Assembly: GCF_020379485.1 (NCBI RefSeq)
Contig: NC_063449.1
Coordinates: 37,817,473 to 37,881,472, forward strand
Direction: 5' to 3'
DNA: 64,000 nucleotides
DNA from: Brassica napus
Lineage: Eukaryota; Streptophyta; Magnoliopsida; Brassicales; Brassicaceae
Under the pieces are notes generated by a model that saw nothing but the letters and a program-made list of their open reading frames with translations, had not been told where the DNA came from and made no database searches. The position numbers were made by a program, and so were the translations under genes. The number at the start of each line of letters is the position of its first letter. Position 1 is the first letter of the stretch. This document shows positions 24,311 to 36,059 of the stretch, one piece after another.

Positions 24311-24724
24311 ACTTGAAAGTAAAATTTTTAAACTATATTATCTGTATGATTATATATGGATCGGATTACTGTTGTTGCTTTCGTGATTGCATATTTTTCA
24401 TCAAACATGTAAGATATTAAGATTAATACTTAAGATAATAAGAGAAAAATTTAAATTAGTATTAATTAAAACTTAATTTATCAATAAATAATTAAATTGA
24501 TTACAAATTATATCATTTGTATGATTATACGATGGGTTGGATCACTGTGTTGTCGGTTAAAAGATTACATATTTTTTTTCCATCAAACATATAGTAAAAT
24601 TAAATATTTTTATTGAAAATTAAATGATTCTTTTTAAAATACAAAATAAACAGGTTCGTCTAAAAACTAGCAATTTCCTAAATTTGAAAATGCCGAAAAC
24701 ACAATAAATAAGTCTACACTTGCA

Positions 24725-25235
24725 TGGGGTCTCATATTATTGATGTGAAATATTTGCATGGGGCCTTACATTATGGACCCCCTATTTTTAAACAATAGCA
24801 TATATATATATATATAGGTATAAAGTAGTATAATCGAAAAATTAGTTTATAAATATAATAATAAACTATTAAGTAAGTTTCATATTATTATGATTTAGAT
24901 ATAAAAAAAATAGTTGTGAAGTTAAAGCAAACAAAATATCAGTTTATTTTTAAAATATTATAATATCTTTTAAAAACATAACCTATTTTGTTTGTATTGA
25001 TATTTTTATTTTACAATAACTTAACTTTTTCTGTAATTATTTAGTATATCATTTTCTATATTATAAACTATAATTATTTAAATAAGAGTTTCGTAAAATT
25101 TATTAAAAAAATTGATTAATATGAATAATTTTATTTTGATAGGCCCTTATAATCAAAATTGATTAATATGAATAATTTTATTTTGATAGGCCCTTATAAT
25201 CACCGGACAGGCTCTTACTGTTAGTTATCTAGTTC
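24725..25235. other. Intergenic, with a 47-bp tandem duplication
   Basis: AT-rich. A 47-bp unit starting aaaattgattaatatgaata is repeated exactly and adjacently at 25108-25154 and 25155-25201. 24720-24790 has two 'tgcatgggg(t/c)c' blocks. No coding potential seen. Confidence 0.65.
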
Positions 25236-25924
25236 TTAAACCACCTCCATCGGTAGCATCTAGAGGAGGTCCTGATATATTAAAGAGAAAAAATTAAAAT
25301 TAAATGAATTTATTAAGCTGAACCGCTCCTTAATTGAGTGATTATAGGAGTGTAAAGAACTCCTACGTGGCATATTCGTATTGGTTGATTCTTTTTCTAC
25401 GAAAGGAAAAAACGCGTGGCCTTTTCTCTCTATTGTTGTCTCGGCTGTGCTCTCTTCGATGTCATCGAAGAATCAGAGATGCTTTTCTGATGAAATCTCC
25501 AAAGCTTGATGATGGCTCGGTCTCTCCGTCTCTCCTCTTCGTGATTTAACGCCGACGACGACAAAGAGGAGACAGCAGTGGAGTAACGCGCCGAATCCGA
25601 TACCAACGATGTCCCAGCCCCGAAAATCCGATACCGACGACGTCGTGGCTCCTCCTCTCGTCCATCCTCAAGTTCCTCTCGATCAACGACTCCAAGCTCT
25701 GCAAGTCCTTAGCCAACTCGCTGTGACTCCTCACCATCTCCTCCATCGATTTTATCCGCACCGAGTCGCTGATCTTCCACCGGTGCCTTCGATATCTCGT
25801 CTGTCTCTTCCAACTTAGAGGTAGTGACTCTCGGAACCGATTGATTCAACTCGACAACTCCTCTGACAACTTTGAGGTTTATGGTTGTCGAATCCGATGA
25901 TTTTGGTGTTGTAATTAACCAAGT

Positions 25925-26127
25925 GTGAGGAAGGCTAACACTGAAGAAGCAGAAGGGAAGGTGTGTGTGGACCTTGAGAACATGTGGGACATGAGGCAAA
26001 AGGACTTTGCATTGAGAGAGAAGGTTAACAATCAAAATTGCTTCAGATGCTACTTGGCAAGACTGAGCCATTAACTGAACCAGAGCAAGCTTTGAAAAAC
26101 AAGCTGATCAATGATCTGTTGGTTTGA
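25925..26127 (+). pseudogene. Harbinger second protein (Myb/SANT-type), C-terminal remnant
   Basis: Codons read DLENMWDMRQKDFALREKV, then after a frame change near 26035, LLGKTEPLTEPEQALKNKL and a stop. This tail is typical of the second ORF of plant PIF/Harbinger elements, the DNA-binding partner that carries the transposase into the nucleus. The N-terminal Myb-like domain is not recognisable. The upstream segment 25340-25860 is GC-richer, and its minus strand contains a frame with a helical, charged stretch (SHSELAKDLQSLESLIERNL at about 25680) that may be foreign sequence picked up by the element. Confidence 0.6.
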
Positions 26128-26806
26128 GGGCGTGTATGATGTTGTTTCTGATCGATCTTGTACGGTATTGTGTCTGAGTTTGTATTGAGTTGTGTCTGAG
26201 TTTCTATGATGTTGTCTCTAAGTTTGTATGATATTGTTTCTGATATTGTCGAGTCTGTGATATGCATGTCGAGTCTGTATGATATTGTGTCTCATATTAT
26301 GTCTGAGTTTGAGTTCTCGAGTCTGTATAATATTGGGTTTCAATGTATAATATTGGTTTCTATTTTATGATATTGAATTTCAATGTATAATATTGAGTTT
26401 CAGTTCTCGTGACACAAACAACAAAAGAAATAAAGTGAGTGGCATGTGACGTTTGTTGTGTAACTGATCTATACATGTGAATTTTGCAGGTTGATGGTTG
26501 AGAGAGATGCATGTGACACAAGCAAACAAGAAAAGGAAAAGAAACAGCAGGGAAGCATGTGACACAAACAAACAACTTTCAAATGTCGTAGCATGTGAAT
26601 CCTAAAGTTCCATACGTTTCATATTCTTCCTTTATAATGTAGTAGCATGTTTAGAAAATTGTATTCTCCAAATTGTGCCTAACGGTTTCTTTCTCTCTTT
26701 TTTTGCTGCATTGTAAGATTCAAATTGTGCCAAACGTTTTCTCTCGTTTCATATTCTCTCAAACTATTTCTCTTTTATCATCTCTTTCTTACCATTTCAC
26801 TTTCAA

Positions 26807-28126
26807 ATGTCTTCTTCTTCTTCTTCTTCACACAATTTTGAAGATATTTCGGATGAAGCATTTGATCAACTTTGGGACGAACAATTCGAGCAACTTTACA
26901 CTCACCATGAAAATCGTCAAGCAGCTGCAAAGTCCAAAAAAAAAAGAGCTTACATTGAAAGACAACGCGAACAAGGACACATGCAGTTGTGGAACGATTA
27001 TTTTAGTGAAGATGCAGCATATCCTTCTCACATGTTTCGACGCCGTTTTAGAATGAACAAGCCTTTGTTCATGCGAATTGTTGATCGACTCTCCGCTGAA
27101 ATTTCATACTTTCAACAAAGAAGAGATGCTACTGGAAGGTTCGGTCACTCTCCATTACAAAAGGCAACAACAGCAATTCGTATGATGGCATATGGTTGCC
27201 CAGCTGATGCAGTCGACGAATACCTCCGACTTGGTGAGACCACCGCGCTTTTATGCTTGGAACATTTTGTACAAGGAATCATAGATTTATTTGGAGAAGA
27301 ATATCTAAGAAGACCCACACCAGAAGATCTTCAACGACTCCTTGATACTGGAGAGGAGCGCGGATTTCCCGGGATGATAGGAAGCATCGATTGTATGCAT
27401 TGGGAGTGGAAGAATTGTCCGACCGCTTGGAAAGGTCAATATACACGTGGATCAGGAAAACCAACTATTGTTTTAGAGGCTGTATCTTCAGAAGATCTTT
27501 GGATATGACATGCGTTTTTCGGACCTCCAGGTACCTTAAATGATATCAATGTTCTTGATCGATCACCGATTTTTGATGATATATTACAAGGTCGAGCTCC
27601 AATAGTCAATTATACTGTTAACGGACATAACTACCGTTTGGCTTACTATCTCACAGATGGTATTTATCCAAATTGGGCTACTTTTGTCCAATCTATTCGA
27701 GAACCGCAAGGTCCAAAAGCATCCTTATTTGCTACAAAGCAAGAAGCTGTTCGTAAAGATGTCGAGCGTGCTTTTGGGGTCTTGCAAGCTCGATTTGCCA
27801 TTGTCAAAAATCCAGCTCTTTTGTGGGATAAAATAAAAATTGGAAAGATAATGAGAGCATGTATCATTCTTCATAATATGATCGTGGAAGATGAACGAGA
27901 CAAGTACACTCTTACTGATGTATCAGTTTTCGAACAACCGAAATCAAGCCGAAGTTCACATGTCGATTTAAACTTTTCAACACAGATGCCTACAAATCTC
28001 CATAATGTTATGGGCATGCTGACTATTCGGAATGAAGTCCGTGATAACCAAATACATCAACGACTGAAAGCTGATTTGGTTGAGAATATATGGCAAAAGT
28101 TTGGAACTCCTCAAGATTTCAACTAA
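26807..28126 (+). pseudogene. Harbinger DDE transposase, one premature stop
   Basis: Cuts the element ends and inserts them at TTA sites. One frame runs 440 codons from ATG 26807 to TAA 28126 (usual length for the family). It begins with a Ser run and a basic helix (SKKKRAYIERQREQGH), then a helix-turn-helix-like region. The catalytic triad is visible: Asp in MIGSIDCMHWEW (near 27390), Asp in GTLNDINVLDRS (near 27545) and Glu in RKDVERAFGVLQARF (near 27765). The only defect is TGA at 27506-27508, where TGG (Trp, in LWIWHAFFGPPG) is usual. The rest of the frame is clean, so the element was active recently. Confidence 0.9.
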
Positions 28127-28589
28127 TCGTTTTTTCTCGTTCACGATTTGTATTTGTATTATTAATATGTTTTGTATAATATTTATTAACACTTTTATGT
28201 ATGCTTTTATTTTAAATCATTCTACTTTAAAGAAAAAAAAAAAATTTAAGAAACCTCAATGTGGTTCTACCAATGGAGGATGAAAAATTAAATACACTAA
28301 CATGAGTCCTTAAGCTATCAAATCACAAAATTAAATACTACTTTAATGTTAAGTACCCATTTGGACTCCTTAGTGATGGAGGTGGTCTTATGTAAGTTAA
28401 TTAAAAGCTCATCCTTTTTTTTTTTTGACTAAAATCCATTTATATAGTTAGTAATCACATAATCAATAAACTAACATTCTAACTCGAGGACTCAGTATGT
28501 AGAGAACTTTTTTCTACTTTTGGAAATGAGAAAAGATTAAGTGATAAAAAAAAAGGAAATGAGAAAAGATTTAATATTTTCTAAATTTG

Positions 28590-28597
28590 TATAAATA
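28590..28597 (+). promoter_or_regulatory. TATA box of LOX-B
   Basis: TATAAATA 51 bp before the start codon, in a block matching the LOX-A promoter. The similarity fades upstream of about 28490, only 100 bp from the PIF/Harbinger right end at 28387. Confidence 0.65.
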
Positions 28598-28647
28598 GAT
28601 GTAGCGGGGATGCACAAGAGTAGCAAAATAGAAGCAAACAGATAAAG

Positions 28648-31600
28648 ATGTTTTGTAAAGAGGCGTCGTCCAGTCTCCAAACCTTAAACATAGCAAAGAG
28701 TCTCAGCTCTGAGTTCACTAAACCATCAGCACTCGTCAACCCCCTCTCGGCAGGACATCGTAACAAGGTGTGTCCTCGTCCAAACCTGAGAGGGCGATGT
28801 ACGGTCACAGCCTCAAAGTTTGATTTTGATTGGATAACGAAAGAAAGAGTTAAGAAAATCAAAGTGAAGGGAATTATAACGGCCAAACAAGGCTTGTTAC
28901 CTTCCGTTGGTGTAACCGATTTGCTCGGAGTTTCACTGCTCGTCGAGCTTATTAGCGCCGAGACCGACCCCCGTGAGTACAATTATAAGGCAAACATATT
29001 ATTATTATTATTATTATATAAGAAGCTATCACATTTTGAGTATATAAATTTATAATGTGAAGTAAAAAAGTAGGCAAATGCATCATTAGTGAATACTGGT
29101 AATGAAACTTAACCAAGTAATTAACACATGTCAGGGACGCTCATGGAGAAGGATCCGGTGAAGGATAACGCACGACGTGTATTGTTGGATGCACATGGTG
29201 AGGATCAGTACGAATGTGTGTTCGACATGCCCGAAGACTTTGGACCGGTGGGTGCCATCAGAGTTTTAAACCAGGATCTTAAAGAGATATTCCTCAAGGA
29301 AATGAAGCTTGAGCTACCCGACGGCTCCGTTACCTTTACATTTAACTCGTGGGTGGCCCCCAAGTCCGAAGACCCAACCAAGCGGACGTTCTTCTCCAAC
29401 AAGTCCTACTTGCCTCTCCAAACTCCGGAGCCTCTTAAACAGCTGCGAAAACAGGAGCTGGAGACCTTGCAAGGCAAGAACCGTGAGCGAGCTGGTGAAT
29501 TCGAAAAGTTCGAGCGGGTTTACGATTATGACGTGTACAACGATTTGGGTAATCCTGATAAAGATCCGGAACTTGCCCGTCCCATTTTGGGAGGTCTCTC
29601 TCACCCATACCCAAGGCGGTGCAAAACTGGTCGCAAACCATGCGACAAAGACCCCTCCGCTGAGACTCGTAAAGCATTGGAATTCTATGTCCCCAGAGAC
29701 GAGGAGTTCACCACAGTCAAGGGTGCCCAATTCACGGGCACAGCAGTCTTGTCGGCTCTTCCTGCTGTGTTCCCACAGATTGAAGCTGCTCTGGTGGATC
29801 CCAACATGCCCTTCCCACACTTCAAGTCCATAGAAGATCTCTTTGAAGAAGGCATCGAGCTTCCCAAGGATGCTGGTCTTTTTCCTGTGATCCCCAGACT
29901 TGTCAAAGCTGCTGCTGAAGCTGATGATATTCTCCAGTTTGAATCCCCTAGTCTCCTTGACAGTACCAATTTTTAATCCTCCACTTATATTTTTATATCC
30001 AATTCTATACAGCTAGCTAGCTACAATTAATCTCACTTTACTGTATCATTCACTTTGATTCAGAGGATAGATTCTCATGGATCCGAGACGACGAGTTTGC
30101 TCGCCAGACACTTGCTGGCCTTAATCCCTATTGCATTCAGCTAGTTCAGGTAAGCTATATACGCTTTAACTAATAGTTTTTATTCTTCTTTTGATTGTTG
30201 CCAATAAAGCAAGATCCATCCCTATTATATTATTTAACAAGTTAGTATTTTACGTTGATTCTTAAAACGGTTAAATACATTGATAATCTTAATGAATTAA
30301 TCTTATTGTAATTGTTATTATCAAAATTTCTATTTTAGTTATTTTCTATTTTGTTATTTTATCTTTCTAAAGCTATTTGAAATTCTTTTATGAACAATTC
30401 TGATATTATTTTTTTCAAAACTTAGTAATAAATTTATACTGGATTAATAAGAATTAGTTCTAAAATTAGTTAATTTTCAAAATATTTTCGATTTTTTTTT
30501 AAAAAAAATTATATTATATATATATACTAGGATAAGACCCGCGCCTTGCGCGGGATTAAGTTATTATTTTTATTATATTTTGGAGAATGAAACAATAGTT
30601 TGGCTTCATTTGGATTACGGGTGTTCAACCCGGATATCGGGTTAGTTTCGGTTCGGTTCGGTTTTTTTCGGTATTTGGTTAGTAAAATATAACTACTATT
30701 CTAAATCAATATTTACTTTGACTTTAGTCTTTCACATACTTTTGAAAGATTTCTACTGGACGACTAAATTGATCAGCCAATATTGTTGCTTTAAATCATT
30801 AATGTTTATATATATATATATATATATTATTTAGTTTGAATATTTATTAAATAAAAATTCATATGCGTTATATTTTATGATCATTTGTGACTTATTATAA
30901 CAAAAAAATAATCTATTGATCACAAAATTTTCAGAGTGGGAATATTCAAATTTCTAATAATATATAGACATTTTGAAAAATTCAAATATAACATATAAGA
31001 AAAAATATAAATGTTTTTATTATATATTTAATGTGATTTTTTAATATCTTTCAATAATATAAAATTAAAAAAAGAACTAAGACACAAAAATTGTTATCAA
31101 ATATTTATTATTCATAATAATTAATTTTCATATATACGTTAATCATATTAGGTAATTTCGTAGCTTCTAATTAAGGAAAGTGCAAAAAAAATTTTGGTAG
31201 ATTATTTATCAATTAGATAGTTAGTTTAATAAAAAATATAATGTAAGTCAAGATGGACCAACCTATTTTCTAAGAATAGTATATTTTATATAGTCATTTA
31301 TTAAATGAGAATTTATAATCATACAGTTCTATGATCATTCATATCATTTTATAACTGAATATTTAAATAATCGATAACAAAAATTTCAATGTGAAATCTT
31401 TAATAAGTTTATAATTTATAAATGTTTTTGAAAATTCATTGAAAGTTTTAATATTAAAATATTTATGTAATCTTATGGTATAATCTATATATATATATAA
31501 ATATATATGTTTTATTATTAAATGATATTTTTTACTCATATGGTTTTAAAATAATGTGTATCTTCTTATAATATTAAATAAAAGTTCATATTAATACAAT

Positions 31601-32217
31601 TTTATGATCATTTGTAACTTATTATGACAAAAAAAATAATCTATTGATCACAAAATTTTCAGAGTGGGGATATTCAAATTTCTAATAATTTATAGACGTT
31701 TTGAAAAATTCATAATATAACATATAAGAAAAATTATAAATGTTTTTATTATATATTTAATGTGATTTTTAAATATATTTTAATAATATAAAATTAAAAA
31801 AAGAACTAAGATACAAAAATTGTTATCAAATATTTATTATTCATTATAATTAATTTTCACATATACGTTAATCATATTAGGTAATTTCGTAGCTTTTATT
31901 TAAGGAAAGTGCAAAATATTTTTTGGTACGTTATTTATCAATTCGATAGTTAGTTTAATAAAAAGTGTAATATAAGTTAAGATGAACCAACCTATTTTTC
32001 TAGGAATAGTATATTTTGTATAGTTATTTATTAAATAAGAATTTATAATCATACAGTTCTATGATCGTTCATATCGTTTTATAACAAAATATTTAAATCA
32101 TCGATAACAAAATTTTCAATCTGAAATCTTTAGTAAATTTATAATTTATAAATGTTCTTGAAAATTCATTGAAAGTTTTAATATTAAAATATTTATGTAA
32201 TCTTATGGTATATAGTG

Positions 32218-32263
<46 letters not shown>

Positions 32264-35200
32264 TTATTTTATTATTAAATGATATTTTTTACTCATATGG
32301 TTTTAAAATCATGTGTATCTTCTTATAATAAAAATGTTAAACCAATTGATCATTAATTTTTAACATAATAATTTTAATAGTTTTAGTCATTTATTGTCGT
32401 TTTTAAAAATTCAAAATATAACATAGACGAAAAAATCTAAATTTTATTTTTATAGCTAATTTGATTGTTTAATTTATTTTAATAATATAAAATTAAACAA
32501 AAAATGATGGAGGAGATATACATTGTTATCAAACTTTTATTATTAAACTCATTAATTGTCATATATATATTAGTCATTTATGGTAATTCCGTAGGTTTTA
32601 TTTAAGGAAAGAAAATATCATATCATATCATTATATCATATAGTTTGACCAACTTATGTATCTAACAACATATAAAAATCGAATGTGGACCTACTTATTT
32701 TTCAATTGAATGTAATTGACTACCTAATTGAGTGCCACCTATGCATTGGGGCCTCTTTTAATTAATACAAAATTGAGGTTACATCTTTTCAAATGTTCCT
32801 CAATTAATATATAAGGGATATATACTCAGTGATACATAAACAAACGTATTATTATTTTGTATATTATCTCTTAAGTAATTATGAGATTTTATGTAGTACA
32901 TATTTACGGATTGGAAACATTTACTATTTTTCAAATAAAAGTTACTAATAATTTAAATTAGGAGTTTTTTTTTCTTCTTCTGATAATGTTTAGGTTTAGG
33001 ACTTAATCCCTATTGCATTCAGCAAGTTCAAGTAAGCTATATATACTTCTACGATTTAACTACTAGTTTTTATTTTGATTCTTCCAAGTAGCGTGCTTTA
33101 GACGAAGCCTAAGTCAAAATCTTATAAGAAAATAGATGTAGTGAGGGGTAATTGAACAAGAGGCCCGTCGTCACACATAAACTTCACTCTACCACTACAC
33201 TATAACAAACATTTTTATAATTTGGAGCCCCAAAAAATCTATATTTATTTGGGGGCTAAGACAAAAGTCTTTTTTATTTTATTATATGGTGTGCACGGTC
33301 CTGATTGTTCCCAGTAAAGTAAGATCCATACGTTACATGTTTATGATTTTTTTTTTGTTTTAAAAAAAAAAGCCAGCTAGTTAAAGATCAGATCACGTTA
33401 ACTGTTGTTATAGGAGTGGCCGTTGAAAAGTAAACTGGACCCTGCGGTTTATGGTGATCCCAACTCACTTATTACTAGTGAGATTGTGGAAAGAGAAATC
33501 AAAGGAGTCATGTCATTTGATGAGGTAAAAAAATTAATAAATATCTAACAGGTTTTAAGAAGAAAAAAAACATATATCCATCCATCCATATGGAGTATTT
33601 CCATAATGAATAAATATCAATGGATGTGTGCATGCAGGCTCTGGAGAACAAGAGATTGTTCATGCTGGACTATCATGATTTGCTTCTACCGTATGTGAAC
33701 AAAGTGAGAGAGTTGGATGATAGCACCTTATATGCTTCTCGAGCACTATTCTTCCTCAGCGATGATAGCACATTGAGACCTGTTGCCATTGAGTTGACTC
33801 GTCCCCAAGATGTAAACAGACCCCAGTGGAGGCAGGTATTCACGCCAGGATATGATGCTACCTCCTGCTGGCTATGGAGTCTTGCTAAGACTCACACTAT
33901 TTCTCATGACGCTGGTTATCACCAGCTTATTTCCCACTGGTATTGAACAAACTAGATGTATATATATGGTTATTTTGTTGACAATAGTATTTAGTTTGAC
34001 ATTAATACACGTATATTTTACAGGCTGAGGACTCACTGCTGTATAGAGCCATACATTATAGCGGCAAACAGACAACTAAGTGCCATGCATCCTATCTATA
34101 GGCTTCTGCATCCCCACTTCCGCTACACCATGGAGATCAATGCTCGTGCACGCCAAGTTCTCATCAACGAAGGTGGAATCATTGAGTCTTGTTTCTGGCC
34201 CGGAAAGTATTCATTAGAGCTAAGTTCAGATGTCTATGATAAACTGTGGAGGTTCGACAGGGAAGGCTTACCTGCAGACCTCATCAGCAGGTACATAATT
34301 CCTAAGATTAATGTTTTAGAATTTGTTTTTGTATACAAAAGATTGATGTTTTGCTTTTAATTAATACATTTTTGTACAAAATTAAAACGTAAATTAAAAT
34401 TTGAAAATTTGAATAGTTAAACTTTATTGGGAACCAAATAAAACTAACAAAAACTAATCAATAAATATATTTAATTTTTATTGATATGCATGCAAATTCT
34501 AAACTTAATCTTTTAAATGCAGAGCAAGTACTTATTTTATTTGGTTTGATCAAAAAATACTTATTTCTTTGTATATATTTTATACTAGTTATGCTAACAA
34601 TATTTTTACATAAAAAAAAAAAAAATGTGATATCAAAGGGGGCTGGCTGTGGAAGATGAGAAAGCGGAACATGGGGTACGCCTCACGATACCAGATTTCC
34701 CATTTGCGAACGACGGTCTGATGCTGTGGGATGCACTTAAGGAATGGGTAACAGACTATGTGAATCATTATTATCCAGACGCGGAACAGGTCAAGTTGGA
34801 TGAGGAACTCCAAGGATGGTGGAGTGAAGTGAGGAACATAGGGCATGGAGACAAGAAAAATGAACCATGGTGGCCTGTCCTCAAAACACAAGATGACTTG
34901 ATTGAAGTGGTGACTACTATTGCATGGGTGGCTTCAGGTCACCATGCAGCTGTGAACTTTGGCCAGTACGGGTATGGTGGATACTTTCCCAACCGACCAA
35001 CCACATCAAGGATAAAAATGCCAGTGGAAGAGCCGACAGAGGAAGAGCTAAAAGAGTTCTATGAGGATCCAGAGAAGACCATGCTTAAGACATTCCCGTC
35101 GAAGAAGCAGGCGACCATAGTGATGGTGACTTTGGATCTTCTATCAGCACATTCACCTGATGAAGAATACCTAGGAGAAAACGCAGAAGCGTCTTGGGCC

Positions 35201-35398
35201 CACGAACCTGTCATCTATGCTGCATATGAACGATTCAAAGGCAAGCTCCAATACCTAGAAGGAGTGATAGATGAGAGGAACGTGAATGTTTCTCTAAAGA
35301 ATCGAACTGGAGCAGGTGTTGTTAAGTACGAGCTTTTAAAGCCCATCTCTGAACCAGGCGTTACTGGGATGGGTGTTCCCTACAGTGTGTCTATTTGA
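28648..35398 (+). CDS. LOX2: LOX-B: plastid 13-lipoxygenase (LOX2-like), intact
   Basis: Second tandem copy of the jasmonate-pathway 13-lipoxygenase. Exons: 28648-28972, 29135-29962, 30064-30149, 33414-33524, 33638-33939, 34024-34290, 34639-35398. GT-AG throughout, 2679 nt, 892 aa; the extra residue relative to LOX-A is in exon 2 ([13 protein letters not shown] against [12 protein letters not shown]). It has the same transit peptide, PLAT domain and iron ligands ([18 protein letters not shown], terminal Ile), and Cys-Phe after IIES. It has the usual Ala at the Coffa site (INARARQ, codon 34148-34150), but Val and Glu in the following VLINEGG where LOX-A has SLVNAGG. Intron 3 is 3264 bp because of a Helitron and a partial exon-3 duplication. 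No stop or frameshift seen. Confidence 0.93.
30527..32818 (-). mobile_element. Non-autonomous Helitron in LOX-B intron 3
   Basis: 2292 bp, minus strand. 5' end TCCCTTATATATTAATTGAGG-like at 32818 downwards, after host A (T at 32819 on +). 3' end CTAG at 30530-30527, preceded by the hairpin CCCGCGCAAGGCGCGGG (30538-30554 complement). LOX-A intron 3 has the uninterrupted site (about 16535-16560, atatatatactcagtaatac). No Rep/helicase gene; the interior is AT-rich repeats. It lies antisense inside a transcribed intron. Confidence 0.85.
30780..32330. repeat. Internal tandem duplication within the Helitron, about 728 bp period
   Basis: The block with 'atctattgatcacaaaattt' at 30911 recurs at 31639. 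The blocks 'cattgaaagttttaatatta' and 'tgatattttttactcatatg' also recur about 720 bp apart. Copies differ by scattered substitutions and by the length of their (AT)n tract (32222-32260 is the longer one). Confidence 0.75.
33001..33095 (+). pseudogene. Duplicated exon-3 tail inside LOX-B intron 3
   Basis: acttaatccctattgcattc at 33001 followed by agcaagttcaagtaagc repeats the last 30 or so bases of exon 3 together with its GT donor (30120-30160) and some following intron. It sits 320 bp before exon 4 and supplies an extra donor-like site (about 33032) without an acceptor of its own. LOX-A has no such copy. Confidence 0.7.
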
Positions 35399-35478
35399 TC
35401 TAACGCATTTTGATCAAATGCATTGGAAGTTATCATCTATGTTTCTTCCAAATTATCATCTATGTTTCTTGCTTTCTT

Positions 35479-35484
35479 AATAAA
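35479..35484 (+). terminator. Poly-A signal of LOX-B
   Basis: AATAAA 81 bp after the stop codon, within the same 3' block as in LOX-A. Confidence 0.55.
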
Positions 35485-35489
35485 TAATG

Positions 35490-36028
35490 AATCTCAACCT
35501 GCTCAAGGGTACCTTGTTTTATGTTTATTGGACCAAATATTGTTGGACCTAGGGAAACGAGTACACCAAGTTTGCCTGACCTATTGAAGATTGTATTCAA
35601 GTCTAGTAAAGTAAGGCCTATTAAAACAACCTGAAAACTTTTAGAAAATTGTTGAAAATTCTAAAAAAAAAAGGAATCAATTTTCAAACAAACATAAAGA
35701 AATACTGAAACTTTATTAATGAAACTATGTGTTTTGCACGCACATGGATACATAATTCTTTTATAGATAATTATTAATAAATGACTATATGTTTAAAGAT
35801 CAAAAATTTTAAATAAAACATTAAATTTAGAATATTTTGTGAATCTTTCAATTTAAAAATAATAAATGTACTATTTTGTGAATCTTTCAATTTTTTTAAT
35901 TTTTAATTTTATTAATTTACAAACATTAGTTTTGGATAACAACATTAATATTTTATTTTAAAATATGTTATTATCTTTAACCAGTTTTTATTATATTATA
36001 TTATACACAATGATCTAATTAAATAAAC

Positions 36029-36059
<31 letters not shown>

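Larger units (their letters stand above)
21986..24724. repeat. Dispersed repeat R, copy 2 (most diverged)
   Basis: Aligns with 48138-50961 from the shared poly-T/'aatttagtgttttt' start through 'ctccgatgaaactttgctac' (22230 and 48370), 'ggatgaggcatgt', and the LINE zf-RVT remnant, to 'ctagcaatttcctaaatttg' and 'aagtctacact' at the end. It carries an extra LINE fragment (22990-23215), and part of the segment present in copies 1 and 3 around 9311-9700 is missing. Includes many 'aaccgaatccgaaccc' runs. No intact gene. Confidence 0.72.
25239..28387 (+). mobile_element. PIF/Harbinger DNA transposon
   Basis: 3149 bp. Termini AACCACCTCCATC (left) and GATGGAGGTGGTC (right) form a 12-of-13 inverted repeat. 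The 3-bp duplication TTA lies at 25236-25238 and 28388-28390, as expected for this superfamily. It encodes a DDE transposase and the tail of a second protein, both on the + strand. Its right end is about 260 bp from the LOX-B start codon. Confidence 0.88.

Noticed and set aside
24076..24420. 114-codon frame with Tyr-Ile repeats
   Set aside because: Runs through the (AT)n microsatellite in repeat R; not a gene.
25609..25818. Plus-strand 69-codon frame (MSQPRKSDTDDVV...)
   Set aside because: No recognisable domain; the opposite strand has an equally good frame, so direction and reality are undecided. Mentioned only within the Harbinger remnant.
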